From: Sphingobacteriaceae bacterium
Lineage (GTDB): Bacteria; Bacteroidota; Bacteroidia; Sphingobacteriales; Sphingobacteriaceae
Direction: 5' to 3'
DNA length: 64,000 bases
Assembly: GCA_903642215.1 (NCBI GenBank)
Contig: CAHJWG010000001.1
Span: forward strand, 682,001 to 746,000
Part shown: positions 16,430 to 24,235 of the stretch, piece after piece
How the letters are laid out: every line of letters starts with the position of its first letter
Position numbering within the stretch: position 1 is the first letter of the stretch
Notes under the pieces: generated by a model
Seen by the model: only the letters and a program-made list of their open reading frames with translations
What the model was told of the DNA's origin: nothing
The model's database searches: none
Program-made: the position numbers and the translations under genes

Positions 16430-16664
16430 AAAATTAGCGTATGGTTTGTGCGGCAGAAATTAAATTAGAAAAGCCGGCGATAACCCGAAAGCAGTTTTTA
16501 AATTTACAGCAAACATTATGATTCAATTGGTAGTTAGCTATTTTTAGCATTATAAATTAATTGCTGATCTATTGCAGATGATAAAAAACGGGTTCGATAT
16601 TCAGCTAAAATCAGTAGGAATGATCCTGTTTTCCGGCAGTCGTAATGCACTAAACCAATAACCC

Positions 16665-17015
16665 ATGGAACAAAACAAAACAAACCCTCCAATAATTGAG
16701 CAGGTAAAAGAGTATGTAGAAACGCGTATCCGGCTGCTTAAATACCAGGTAATTGAACAGGCAACGGGCATTATTGCAAGCTCAATTGCTTACGCCATTA
16801 TCGGCGTGCTGGGCTTGTTTATTTTGCTTTTTGCCAGCATTACACTTGGTTTGGGTTTAGGTGCCGCTTTTGGTTCTAACTGGATAGGTTTTGGCGTGGT
16901 AACGCTGATTTACATTATCCTGGCTGTTTTAGTGCTGATTTTAAAAGCAAAATATATTGAAGCACCGCTGATTGGTTTTTTTATTACAAAATTTTTTAAA
17001 AGCAATACCAAATGA
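16665..17015 (+). CDS. Small holin-like membrane protein
   Basis: A 116-residue membrane protein with two long hydrophobic helices (SIAYAIIGVLGLFILLFASI and a second from about 75 to 97) after an amphipathic N-terminal segment (VKEYVETRIRLLKYQVIEQA). This layout fits the phage holin 3_6 superfamily, whose bacterial members are membrane proteins of unknown role and are often not of phage origin. It overlaps the next gene by 4 bases (ATGA), so the two are translationally coupled. Confidence 0.75.
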   Translation: MEQNKTNPPIIEQVKEYVETRIRLLKYQVIEQATGIIASSIAYAIIGVLGLFILLFASITLGLGLGAAFGSNWIGFGVVTLIYIILAVLVLILKAKYIEAPLIGFFITKFFKSNTK

Positions 17016-17509
17016 TTGTACCAATTAAAAGTATTCATGATTTAAGGAACGAGATTGTACGTTTAGAAACTTTAACCGTACAGCAGGAAGCAATGCTTAA
17101 ACAACGTTTCAGCAGCCCTTCTGCCATTTATAAAACGCTGCTTACGCTGATACCGAAATCTGCAACCAAAACAAATTCCGGTAAACCGGCACAACTAACC
17201 GGGCTAAACGCTATTTTTAATCAGGATATTATCGGGGCGGTTTCCAAATTTTTGCTTCCGTTAACGTTAAATAAAACACTTTTTAAAGGATCAGGATTTA
17301 TTACGAGGTCAATCGTAACGTTTCTTTCTCAAAGAGCATCTGCGTACATCAACCACGAAACGGTAACTTCCGGTTGGGATAAATTAAAAACCAGTGTTTT
17401 ATCTAAAGTAAAAATACCGAATAGTTTTTTCGACAGCCTGAAATCTACGCCTAAAAAAACTGTTAAAGTAACCACAAATACACCCGTAATTATCAAATCT
17501 ATCGATTAA
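17012..17509 (+). CDS. Hypothetical protein coupled to the holin-like gene
   Basis: A 165-residue basic protein of unknown family. The N-terminal 35 residues (IHDLRNEIVRLETLTVQQEA) look helical; the middle (FKGSGFITRSIVTFLSQRAS) is amphipathic or weakly membrane-associated. The 4-base overlap with the upstream membrane protein suggests a shared function at the membrane. A rho-independent terminator follows. Confidence 0.65.
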   Translation: MIVPIKSIHDLRNEIVRLETLTVQQEAMLKQRFSSPSAIYKTLLTLIPKSATKTNSGKPAQLTGLNAIFNQDIIGAVSKFLLPLTLNKTLFKGSGFITRSIVTFLSQRASAYINHETVTSGWDKLKTSVLSKVKIPNSFFDSLKSTPKKTVKVTTNTPVIIKSID

Positions 17510-17537
17510 AAGGCTGCTATATTTTCTAAAAAAAATT

Positions 17538-17571
17538 AAAAAGTTTCGCTTCTACAGCGGAACTTTTTTTT
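17538..17571 (+). terminator. Rho-independent terminator
   Basis: Stem AAAAAGTTTCGC / GCGGAACTTTTT with one G-U wobble, loop of about 7 bases, followed by a T run. Confidence 0.8.
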
Positions 17572-17580
17572 CATCATCAA

Positions 17581-17604
17581 TTTTTTACCGGTAAAAACAG
17601 TATT
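17581..17604 (+). repeat. Dispersed motif, class B (full palindromic arm)
   Basis: TTTTTTACCGGTAAAAAC then AGTATT: the arm is a perfect TTTTACCGGTAAAA palindrome. Confidence 0.8.
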
Positions 17605-17736
17605 GCTTTTCAAAAATAAAATCAGTGCTGCTTTGTAATAAATACTTTGCGGAGTTGTCTGATCGAAAAGAAGTAGTTGAAATAGTTTTGTTTTTTGCCG
17701 ATACACCTTAACTTTAATCCGCAAATAATTCAGCGC

Positions 17737-18312
17737 ATGGCAATCAATTTACAAAAAGGACAACGTGTTGATATCGGGCTTTCTAAAATCAGTATCGGTT
17801 TGGGCTGGAACCCGAACGAAGGAACCGGTTACGCTTTCGATTTGGATGCTTCTGCGTTTATGATTAACCAAAACCGGTTAATCCCGGCAGAAGAATTTTT
17901 TGTTTTTTATGGAAATACCACTTCTCCGGATGGCGCATTGGCTCATTCCGGTGATGACCCGACCGGCGGAAACAGCGATGGCGGCGATGATGAAATGATT
18001 AGTGTTGATTTAACCAAAGTAGATGAAAAGATTGTCGAAATCCTGTTTGTGGTTACCATCCACGAAGCTATCGCCCGAAAACAAAATTATGGCCAGGTGC
18101 GCGATTCTTACATCAGGATTGTGGATGATTCCTCCGGACAGGAAATTGTTAGATATGAATTAGGAGAAGATTTTTCGATAGAAACCGGCGTAGAATTCGG
18201 CCGCTTGTACAAACGCAGCAACAGCTGGAAATTTGAAGCTTCGGGCATCGGCTACCGAGAAGACCTGGCTTTCTTTTTGGCAAAATATTTTAAAGGGCAG
18301 ATTATTAAATAA
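17737..18312 (+). CDS. terD: TerD-family calcium-binding stress protein (1 of 3)
   Basis: A 191-residue TerD/TerE/CABP family protein. Start chosen at MAINLQKGQRVDIG because all three neighbouring paralogues begin MAINLQKGQR; a Met 14 codons upstream is unlikely. Family signatures: IGLGWNPNEG, FDLDASAFM (acidic calcium site), SGDDPTGGNSDGGDDEMISVDL, VVTIHEA and the C-terminal SWKFEASGIGYREDL. Proteins of this family bind calcium and support resistance to tellurite, phage and membrane stress. The three copies here differ enough to form mixed assemblies. Confidence 0.92.
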   Translation: MAINLQKGQRVDIGLSKISIGLGWNPNEGTGYAFDLDASAFMINQNRLIPAEEFFVFYGNTTSPDGALAHSGDDPTGGNSDGGDDEMISVDLTKVDEKIVEILFVVTIHEAIARKQNYGQVRDSYIRIVDDSSGQEIVRYELGEDFSIETGVEFGRLYKRSNSWKFEASGIGYREDLAFFLAKYFKGQIIK

Positions 18313-18315
18313 AGT

Positions 18316-18340
18316 AATACTTCTTTTACCGGCATAAAAT
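18316..18340 (-). repeat. Dispersed motif, class A
   Basis: AATACTTCTTTTACCGGCAT then AAAAT, minus orientation, starting 4 bases after the stop of the first terD. Confidence 0.78.
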
Positions 18341-18418
18341 CAGCAAAAAAGCTGTGATCGTTTTTAGTTAAATTTGAAAAATTATCAACCTGCATTCAAC
18401 CTAAAAAAATAATATAAC

Positions 18419-18973
18419 ATGGCCATAAATTTGCAAAAAGGACAACGGGAAAATATAAGCGCACCTAAGTTTACAATCGGTTTGGGCTGGGATACCAACA
18501 ATGCGGCAACCGGAACAGAATTCGATTTGGATGCTTCGGTTTTTATTTTGAGCGACCAAAAGAAGCTTCTTTCTGATGAGCATTTCGTTTTTTACAACAA
18601 CTTGCTTTCGCCGGATGGCGGTGTAGAACACACCGGCGATAATTTAACCGGTGCCGGTGATGGCGATGATGAGCAGATTAAAATCGATCTGGCTAAAATT
18701 GATCCGAAAGCAACCGAAATTTGTGTAGTTGTTACCATCCACGAAGCGGCAAACCGCAGGCAAAATTTTGGCCAGGTGCGTAATTCTTTTGTGCGTGTTT
18801 TTGATACCGTAACCCAGGCAGATATTTTAAAATACGAATTGGAAGAAGATTTTTCGATAGAAACCGCTGTAGAATTCGGCCGTATTTACAAACGCGAAGG
18901 CAAATGGAAGTTTGAAGCCGTTGGCGTGGGCATGAAAGGCGGTTTACAGGATTACTTAAACAAATACAACTAA
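18419..18973 (+). CDS. terD: TerD-family calcium-binding stress protein (2 of 3)
   Basis: A 184-residue TerD paralogue: MAINLQKGQRENIS, IGLGWDTNNA, FDLDASVFIL, FYNNLLSPDGGVEHTGDNLT, GDDEQIKIDLAKID, VVTIHEAANRRQNFGQVRNS and WKFEAVGVGM. It is close to the first copy but lacks that copy's C-terminal extension. The next paralogue begins 4 bases after its stop, so copies 2 and 3 share a transcript. Confidence 0.93.
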   Translation: MAINLQKGQRENISAPKFTIGLGWDTNNAATGTEFDLDASVFILSDQKKLLSDEHFVFYNNLLSPDGGVEHTGDNLTGAGDGDDEQIKIDLAKIDPKATEICVVVTIHEAANRRQNFGQVRNSFVRVFDTVTQADILKYELEEDFSIETAVEFGRIYKREGKWKFEAVGVGMKGGLQDYLNKYN

Positions 18974-18977
18974 AATT

Positions 18978-19592
18978 ATGGCCATCAATCTTCAAAAAGG
19001 ACAACGGATTAACCTGCAAAAAAGCAACGGCAGTGCGTTACAAAATATTTGTGTAGGCATTAACTGGGGCGCAATCGAGCATAAAGGATTTTTCGGTTTA
19101 GGTGCCACAAAAGAAGCAGTGGATTTGGATGCAAGCTGCGCGCTGTTTGATGCTTCCAAGAAACTGCAGGAAACCATTTATTTTGGTAACCTAAAATCAA
19201 AAAACGGTTCTGTAAAACATAGCGGTGATGATTTAACCGGCGATGTTGACGGTGACGATGGTTTGGATAATGAAGTAATTACGCTTGATTTTTCGCTGCT
19301 GGATAGTAATATCGAACATGTTGCTTTTGTGCTGAATAGTTTCCGGGGGCAGGATTTCGGCAAAATTCCGTTTGCTTCCATCCGCATTTATGAAGGCACG
19401 CCAAAAATGGTAAAAGAGGTTTTTGCAACTTATGACATCGCCCATAATTCCAGCTTTTCCGGTTATGTTTCGATGGTGATGGGCATTTTTTACAAGCGTA
19501 ACGGCGAGTGGAAATTTAACGCGATCGGCGAACCAACGAAAGATAAAAAACTACCGGAAACGATCACCACCGTTATCAATCAGTATTTGTAG
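18978..19592 (+). CDS. terD: TerD-family calcium-binding stress protein (3 of 3, divergent)
   Basis: A 204-residue TerD/TerZ-like protein. It starts MAINLQKGQRINLQ but has an inserted CVGINWGAIEHKGFFGLGAT before AVDLDASCALFD, and its acidic loop is HSGDDLTGDVDGDDGLDNEVI. The C-terminal half reads AFVLNSFRGQDFGKIPFASI and GYVSMVMGIFYKRNGEWKFN. This subtype (TerZ/YceC-like) commonly sits next to standard TerD genes. A class A motif follows the stop by 9 bases. Confidence 0.92.
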   Translation: MAINLQKGQRINLQKSNGSALQNICVGINWGAIEHKGFFGLGATKEAVDLDASCALFDASKKLQETIYFGNLKSKNGSVKHSGDDLTGDVDGDDGLDNEVITLDFSLLDSNIEHVAFVLNSFRGQDFGKIPFASIRIYEGTPKMVKEVFATYDIAHNSSFSGYVSMVMGIFYKRNGEWKFNAIGEPTKDKKLPETITTVINQYL

Positions 19593-19601
19593 TAACGCGT
19601 C

Positions 19602-19627
19602 AATTTTTTGCCGGTAAAAGAAGCATT
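19602..19627 (+). repeat. Dispersed motif, class A
   Basis: AATTTTTTGCCGGTAAAAG then AAGCATT, between the third terD and the TelA-like gene. Confidence 0.8.
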
Positions 19628-19679
19628 CAACAGAAATTGTAACATCAGCTCAAAATTTCAGTCTAAAATTAAAACGATA

Positions 19680-20780
19680 ATGGAAACCAATCCGGTACCG
19701 AATACACAACTAATTCCTTCCGTAAAGCTGGATAAAGATGGCAATGCTGATTTATCCAGAATTACGCCCGAAGACGAGCAGAAGTTAGGTGAAATCAGTA
19801 AAACAATTGATCCGAAAGATGTTAATTCGATTTTAAATTATGGTGTGGAAGTGCAAAACTCGATGGAAAAATACAGCAATGCTTTTTTAACTTCGGTGCG
19901 TACTTATAATTCAGGCGAGGTTGGCATTTTGATCACCGATTTACTTTCGGAGCTGAATTATGTTGATGTGGATGAGTTGGAGCAAAGTTCGTTCAAGCAA
20001 ATTTTATCCAAAATTCCGTTTCTAAAAAAGATTGTGGTGGATACCCAAAAGCTTTTCCAGAAATACGATACGGTGGTTAATAATATCGATAAAATCACTA
20101 ATAAAATTAAAGCCGGCCGCTTAAATTCCATCAAAGATAATAGCTCGTTGCAAACCATGTTTGATAGCAATGTTTCGTACATCAAACAAATGGAAGAACT
20201 GATTATTTCCGGTCAGTTAAAATACAATGAGTTAAGTGAAAAGCTGGCGCAAATGGATGCCAACCCTGCGGATTACGAAGATTATGAAATTGCTGATTTA
20301 CGTGATTTTGTAAACCGTTTGGATAAGCGCATGGCCGATTTAAAAGTGGTTCGTTTTATCATGATGCAATCGCTGGCGCAAATACGTGTGGTGCAAAACA
20401 ATAATACTTCAATTGCCGAAAAAGCGCAATCAATTATTTCGACCACAATTCCGGTTTGGAAAAATCAGTTAACGATCGCAGTAGCTTTGCATCGGCAAAA
20501 ACAGCATGTAGAAGTGCAGAAAAAGATTTCGGACACAACGAACACGATCCTGCAAAAAAATGCCGAATTATTAAAGCAAAACAGTATTGATGTGGCCCGT
20601 GAAAATGAAAAAACAGTGGTTTCTATCGATACATTAAAAAGAACCACACAATCGCTGATCGAAACTTTAAATGAAGTAAAACGCATCCACGATGAAGGCA
20701 CGCAAAACCGAAAAGCATTAAATACCGAATTACAAAGTTTGGAAACTGAGTTGAAGAAAAATGTGACCAGTATTAAGTAA
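19680..20780 (+). CDS. TelA-like toxic-anion resistance protein
   Basis: A 366-residue, mostly helical protein of the TelA (toxic anion resistance) family, a partner of TerD and TerC proteins. Start chosen at METNPVPNTQ; an upstream ATG 24 codons earlier lies in a dispersed motif. The family pattern is visible in GEVGILITDLLSELNYVDVD, FQKYDTVVNNIDKITNKI and LRDFVNRLDKRMADLKVVRF, and near the C-terminus in TIPVWKNQLTIAVALHRQKQ. The last 100 residues are coiled coil. It probably oligomerises at the membrane. Its stop overlaps the -7 element of the next gene. Confidence 0.88.
   Translation: METNPVPNTQLIPSVKLDKDGNADLSRITPEDEQKLGEISKTIDPKDVNSILNYGVEVQNSMEKYSNAFLTSVRTYNSGEVGILITDLLSELNYVDVDELEQSSFKQILSKIPFLKKIVVDTQKLFQKYDTVVNNIDKITNKIKAGRLNSIKDNSSLQTMFDSNVSYIKQMEELIISGQLKYNELSEKLAQMDANPADYEDYEIADLRDFVNRLDKRMADLKVVRFIMMQSLAQIRVVQNNNTSIAEKAQSIISTTIPVWKNQLTIAVALHRQKQHVEVQKKISDTTNTILQKNAELLKQNSIDVARENEKTVVSIDTLKRTTQSLIETLNEVKRIHDEGTQNRKALNTELQSLETELKKNVTSIK
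20486..20507 (+). repeat. Dispersed motif, class B, inside a gene
   Basis: TTTGCATCGGCAAAAACAGC then AT; read as LHRQKQH in the TelA-like protein. Confidence 0.6.
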
Positions 20781-20785
20781 TTTTG
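20778..20785 (+). promoter_or_regulatory. -7 promoter element overlapping a stop codon
   Basis: TAATTTTG begins with the TAA stop of the TelA-like gene and ends 5 bases before the next ATG; it could allow separate transcription of the unknown gene. Confidence 0.4.
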
Positions 20786-20790
20786 TATGA

Positions 20791-21753
20791 ATGGACGAGC
20801 ATTTGCTAACTATATTTAATGAATCCAGGCGGATTATCAGTAAATTACAGTTGCTCGCTGCTTTTTTTGAGGAAGAAATTATTTACAAGATTTATCTGCG
20901 CAGCCAGGTAATTCATCAGATGTTTGAGCAAAATCCGGAATTGGATGCTAACAATCTCGAACTTTTCCATGTACAATATACGGCAAGTTTGATTGATCTT
21001 TTAAAGAAGATTAAAAAGAGCAACGAAAAAAATGTAAGCCTGCTTTTTGATGAAATCCAGTTAAATAAAGAGTTAACCGAGCGGCTTTCCAACTCCTTTT
21101 ATACTGAGAAAAACTACAAAGCCGATCAGCAAAAACAGTCGCTCAAAATTAATATTTCGTTAAGAAGATTGTATCAGGTTTTGTCGGATCAAAGCGACGA
21201 ATATCCTTTTTCTAAAAACATCAACAGTTTTAGTTCCAGGTTTTCGCAGGATTTTTATTACGAGATTTCCGGCGAATTAGCAGCAGAATTAACACATCAT
21301 AATTTGGCTGAAATTTACACAAACGCACATGCAGTAATCCAGAAAAAGCTGCTTGGCGTGCTTTGCAAGTATGATTTTAAAACAACATTTTTTTGCGGAT
21401 TAAAAGCCGGCGATACTGTTTTAGAAGTATATAAATTTTTAGAAACTGATCGTTATTTCGTTTTTTATCCGGCCAGAAACCTGTTCCTTTTTTGTGATTT
21501 TGCAAAGCTTGCAGGCATTGGCCAAACTAATTCTGTTTCTAACCGGGAAAAGATTATCCAGGAATTGAACGATAAAAACGATCAGTTGCAAAGCAGCATC
21601 AACGTAAAAAAAACTTATTTGCCACGAGAAATAAAACTGCTGCTGGCCGAAAACTATAAAAAATTAAGTGATATTGATTTTTTAAATAATGTAAGCAATT
21701 TTGATGTGCAGGCAAATATTTTAAAGTCGATGTTAAATACAGATCTAATTTAA
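20791..21753 (+). CDS. Unknown protein of the ter cluster
   Basis: A 320-residue protein that I do not recognise. It has no signal peptide or convincing membrane helix and is predicted largely helical. The N-terminal third (FNESRRIISKLQLLAAFFEE, then LLKKIKKSNEKNVSLLFDEI) is heptad-like. A middle part may be globular (FFCGLKAGDTVLEVYKFLET, YFVFYPARNLFLFCDFAKLA). It sits between TelA-like and TerC genes with spacing of 11 and 75 bases, so a role with the TerD/TelA/TerC system is likely by position only. Confidence 0.7.
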   Translation: MDEHLLTIFNESRRIISKLQLLAAFFEEEIIYKIYLRSQVIHQMFEQNPELDANNLELFHVQYTASLIDLLKKIKKSNEKNVSLLFDEIQLNKELTERLSNSFYTEKNYKADQQKQSLKINISLRRLYQVLSDQSDEYPFSKNINSFSSRFSQDFYYEISGELAAELTHHNLAEIYTNAHAVIQKKLLGVLCKYDFKTTFFCGLKAGDTVLEVYKFLETDRYFVFYPARNLFLFCDFAKLAGIGQTNSVSNREKIIQELNDKNDQLQSSINVKKTYLPREIKLLLAENYKKLSDIDFLNNVSNFDVQANILKSMLNTDLI

Positions 21754-21794
21754 ATGATTATCTTACCTTTTTGGTAACAAAAACCGAAAAAAGA

Positions 21795-21812
21795 GGTCAT
21801 AAAAGAAGCATT
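21795..21812 (+). repeat. Dispersed motif, class A
   Basis: GGTCATAAAAGAAGCATT, upstream of the terC start. Confidence 0.7.
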
Positions 21813-21828
21813 GAAAAATTAAACTACT

Positions 21829-22641
21829 ATGGATATTTTACATCAGTTACTGGGCGAAGACATTAAAGCAGGTTTGCTCATTATCCTGAATTTGATTGTG
21901 ATTGAAAGCTTACTTTCTGTTGATAACGCGGCCGTATTAGCAACAATGGTGATTGATTTACCAAAAAACCAGCGTAGTAAAGCGTTGCGTTACGGTATTT
22001 TCGGCGCGTATATTTTCCGTGGAATTTGTTTGTTTCTGGCAGCTTTTTTAGTTAAAATCTGGTGGTTGAAACCTTTGGGCGGCCTGTATTTATTATATCT
22101 CGCTTATGATTATTTTAAAGGAAAAGCTGGTGAAGATGGCGAAGAAGAATCTGTAAATAAAAGCGAAAATTGGGTTTACCGCTCCACTGTTGGCCTGATC
22201 GGCACATTTTGGGCCACAGTTGCTTTGGTAGAAGTAATGGACTTAGCATTTTCGATCGATAACGTTTTTGCGGCGGTTGCTTTTACCGATCATGTTTTCC
22301 TGATTTACGTAGGTGTTTTTATTGGGATTTTAGCGATGCGGTTTGTTGCTCAGGCTTTTGTAAAGCTGATGGAAAAATTTACTTTTTTGGAAACGGTAGC
22401 GTTTGTAGTAATCGGTATGTTGGGTATCAAACTTACACTTTCGTTATATACACATTTTTATCCTGAATCTCCGTTTTCAGAAATTTTGGAAGGCAAAAAA
22501 GCTGATATTTTTGTTTCGCTATTCACCGTTGCTGTGTTTTTAGTTCCGGTGATTACTTCTTTGCTGTTCAATTTTCCTAAAAAACATATTGTTCCTTTGG
22601 AAATTACAAAAGACGCAGAAAAAGTGCTGGATAAAAGTTAA
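21829..22641 (+). CDS. terC: TerC family integral membrane protein
   Basis: A 270-residue membrane protein with about seven helices. The two acidic intramembrane motifs of the family are intact: ESLLSVDNAAVLATMVIDLP and DLAFSIDNVFAAVAFTDH. TerC proteins have been linked to tellurite resistance and to metal export coupled to exoenzyme metallation. It ends the ter cluster, and a class A motif starts 2 bases after its stop. Confidence 0.92.
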   Translation: MDILHQLLGEDIKAGLLIILNLIVIESLLSVDNAAVLATMVIDLPKNQRSKALRYGIFGAYIFRGICLFLAAFLVKIWWLKPLGGLYLLYLAYDYFKGKAGEDGEEESVNKSENWVYRSTVGLIGTFWATVALVEVMDLAFSIDNVFAAVAFTDHVFLIYVGVFIGILAMRFVAQAFVKLMEKFTFLETVAFVVIGMLGIKLTLSLYTHFYPESPFSEILEGKKADIFVSLFTVAVFLVPVITSLLFNFPKKHIVPLEITKDAEKVLDKS

Positions 22642-22643
22642 AC

Positions 22644-22668
22644 AATTTTTAGGTGATAAAAGAAGTAT
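22644..22668 (+). repeat. Dispersed motif, class A
   Basis: AATTTTTAGGTGATAAAAGA then AGTAT, directly after the terC stop. Confidence 0.78.
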
Positions 22669-22695
22669 AACAATGCTGTTATTCAACTTAACGCG

Positions 22696-22743
22696 GGAAA
22701 TCTTCTTTAAAAAGTGATTTGTTTTTTCAAAGAAGATTTCTCC
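22696..22743. repeat. REP-like inverted repeat
   Basis: GGGAAATCTTCTTT pairs with AAAGAAGATTTCTCC over a spacer of about 20 bases, followed by CGAAATGACA. Same family as the element at 55476. It lies between convergent terC and gldD and may terminate both. Confidence 0.65.
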
Positions 22744-22780
22744 CTACAATCGAAATGACAAAATTCATCATGAAAACCTT

Positions 22781-22804
22781 AATTTATACCGGTAAAAGAA
22801 GCAT
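22781..22804 (+). repeat. Dispersed motif, class A
   Basis: AATTTATACCGGTAAAAGAA then GCAT; ends 2 bases from the gldD stop (minus strand). Confidence 0.8.
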
Positions 22805-22806
22805 CC

Positions 22807-23394
22807 CTAACTTTTCCATTTGATACTTTTAATCATCACATCGATATCTTTCTTCACAAAATCTAGCACAGGTTTGATAGAATCCTGCCGCGGAACTTCG
22901 TTAAAATATAAAGCAGCGCGCAAATAATTTTTGGTGCTGTCGGTTAAATAAAATTGTACCGATGACGCTGCGTTGCCATCAATCCGGTAGTAAATGCCGT
23001 ACATCTTACGTTCCGGATATGCAATCGTACCCTCATCAATCGCAGTTGCCTTAACGGTATGTTTAAAAGCGAAAGTGTGTGCATCTTCAATCAATTCGTT
23101 AAACTCTTTTTTGGAAGTGATGGCCATGTAACTTAAATGCAATGTGCCTTTAAATTGCGGATAGTCAATATTGAACCAGCAAGGCTGTGCATTCTTATTT
23201 TTATCAGGTGAAATGGCTGCATAAACCGGATAAGAAAAGGTAAACGGGCAATTTCCGGTATATTCCCGGTACATTTTTTCCGGAAAAACAATGCGAAAAA
23301 AGCCACGTGGTTTAGGCGTAAAATCATGATTGCCGCAAGAAAACAACATTAGTGCAGCAATAGATAAAAAATTCAACCCCCACTTTTTATTCAT
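22807..23394 (-). CDS. gldD: GldD: gliding motility lipoprotein
   Basis: A 195-residue lipoprotein. The start at 23394 gives a normal signal peptide with lipobox LFSC (ALMLFSCGNHD); earlier Mets would put 27 charged residues in front. FTPKPRGFFRIVFPEKMY, CPFTFSYPVYAAI and the pattern PCWFNIDYPQFKGTLHLSY are GldD hallmarks. GldD is needed for gliding and is associated with type IX secretion in Bacteroidota. It starts 4 bases from the aroE stop, so the two are co-transcribed. The other gld genes are not in the window. Confidence 0.93.
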   Translation of the reverse strand: MNKKWGLNFLSIAALMLFSCGNHDFTPKPRGFFRIVFPEKMYREYTGNCPFTFSYPVYAAISPDKNKNAQPCWFNIDYPQFKGTLHLSYMAITSKKEFNELIEDAHTFAFKHTVKATAIDEGTIAYPERKMYGIYYRIDGNAASSVQFYLTDSTKNYLRAALYFNEVPRQDSIKPVLDFVKKDIDVMIKSIKWKS

Positions 23395-23398
23395 CACA

Positions 23399-24187
23399 TT
23401 ATTTTTTATTCCAGATTTCCCATGATTTTTCTGCCTGTAAAACAAGCATTTCATAGCCATTTTTAATTGTAGCACCCTGTGCTTCGCCTTTTTGTAAAAA
23501 GGCAGTTTTCTCGGGATTATAAATTAGATCGTATAACAAATGCTGATTTGTTATTGCCTCATAAGCAATTGGCGGAAAAGCATTTGTATTCGGAGCCATG
23601 CCAAGAGGTGTTGTATTGATAATCAGTTTTGTATTCTTGATTAAATTTGCCGTTACCCGTTCATAAGAAATATGATTGAGTTTTGGCCTGCGCGAAACGA
23701 CCGTGTAAGGAATTTTAAGTTTTTTTAACACGTATTTTACAGCCCTTGTTGCGCCGCCATTCCCTAAAACCAATGCGCTGTTGTGCTGGGATTTTAACAG
23801 TGGTTTAAGTGAATTTTCAAAGCCATAAATATCGGTGTTGTAACCTTCCAGCCTAAAATCCTGATCAACAAAGCCAACCTCGCCGGAAAAAGCAGCTTCC
23901 AGCGCACTTTCTTTAATGACTTTGATGCAGTTAATCGCTTCTACTTTTTTAGCTTCGGGTTCCAACCAGTTCATGTAAAATACAGCACCGATTTTATGCG
24001 GTATCGTTACATTTAAACCGATTAAATCCGGATTAGCTTTAATCAGTTCCGGGAAATCGCTTAAATGTTCCAGTTCAAAAAGCTCGTAAGCATGATCTTC
24101 AATCTTTTCATTTTCAAATTTATCCGTAAAATATTTTTTTGAAAAAGAATGTGTCAGCGGGTAACCTATCAATCCGAATTTTTTCAT
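23399..24187 (-). CDS. aroE: Shikimate dehydrogenase
   Basis: A 262-residue NADPH-dependent shikimate dehydrogenase. The substrate domain starts FGLIGYPLTHSFSKKYF (Ser pair binding shikimate); GLNVTIPHKIG holds the catalytic Lys; GYNTDIYGFENSL the catalytic Asp region; the dinucleotide loop is VLGNGGATRAVKYVLK; INTTPLGMAPN and NGYEMLVLQAEKSWEIW close the protein. Length is normal. It lies upstream of gldD on the same transcript. Confidence 0.95.
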   Translation of the reverse strand: MKKFGLIGYPLTHSFSKKYFTDKFENEKIEDHAYELFELEHLSDFPELIKANPDLIGLNVTIPHKIGAVFYMNWLEPEAKKVEAINCIKVIKESALEAAFSGEVGFVDQDFRLEGYNTDIYGFENSLKPLLKSQHNSALVLGNGGATRAVKYVLKKLKIPYTVVSRRPKLNHISYERVTANLIKNTKLIINTTPLGMAPNTNAFPPIAYEAITNQHLLYDLIYNPEKTAFLQKGEAQGATIKNGYEMLVLQAEKSWEIWNKK

Positions 24188-24235
24188 GGCTTGTCTTAAA
24201 ATCGTTACCTGTAAAAGATGAACAGGATAACCGGT

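Noticed and set aside
16665-17015. Phage holin as evidence of a prophage
   Set aside because: Members of this superfamily are common chromosomal membrane proteins, and the coupled partner and ter genes are not phage genes.
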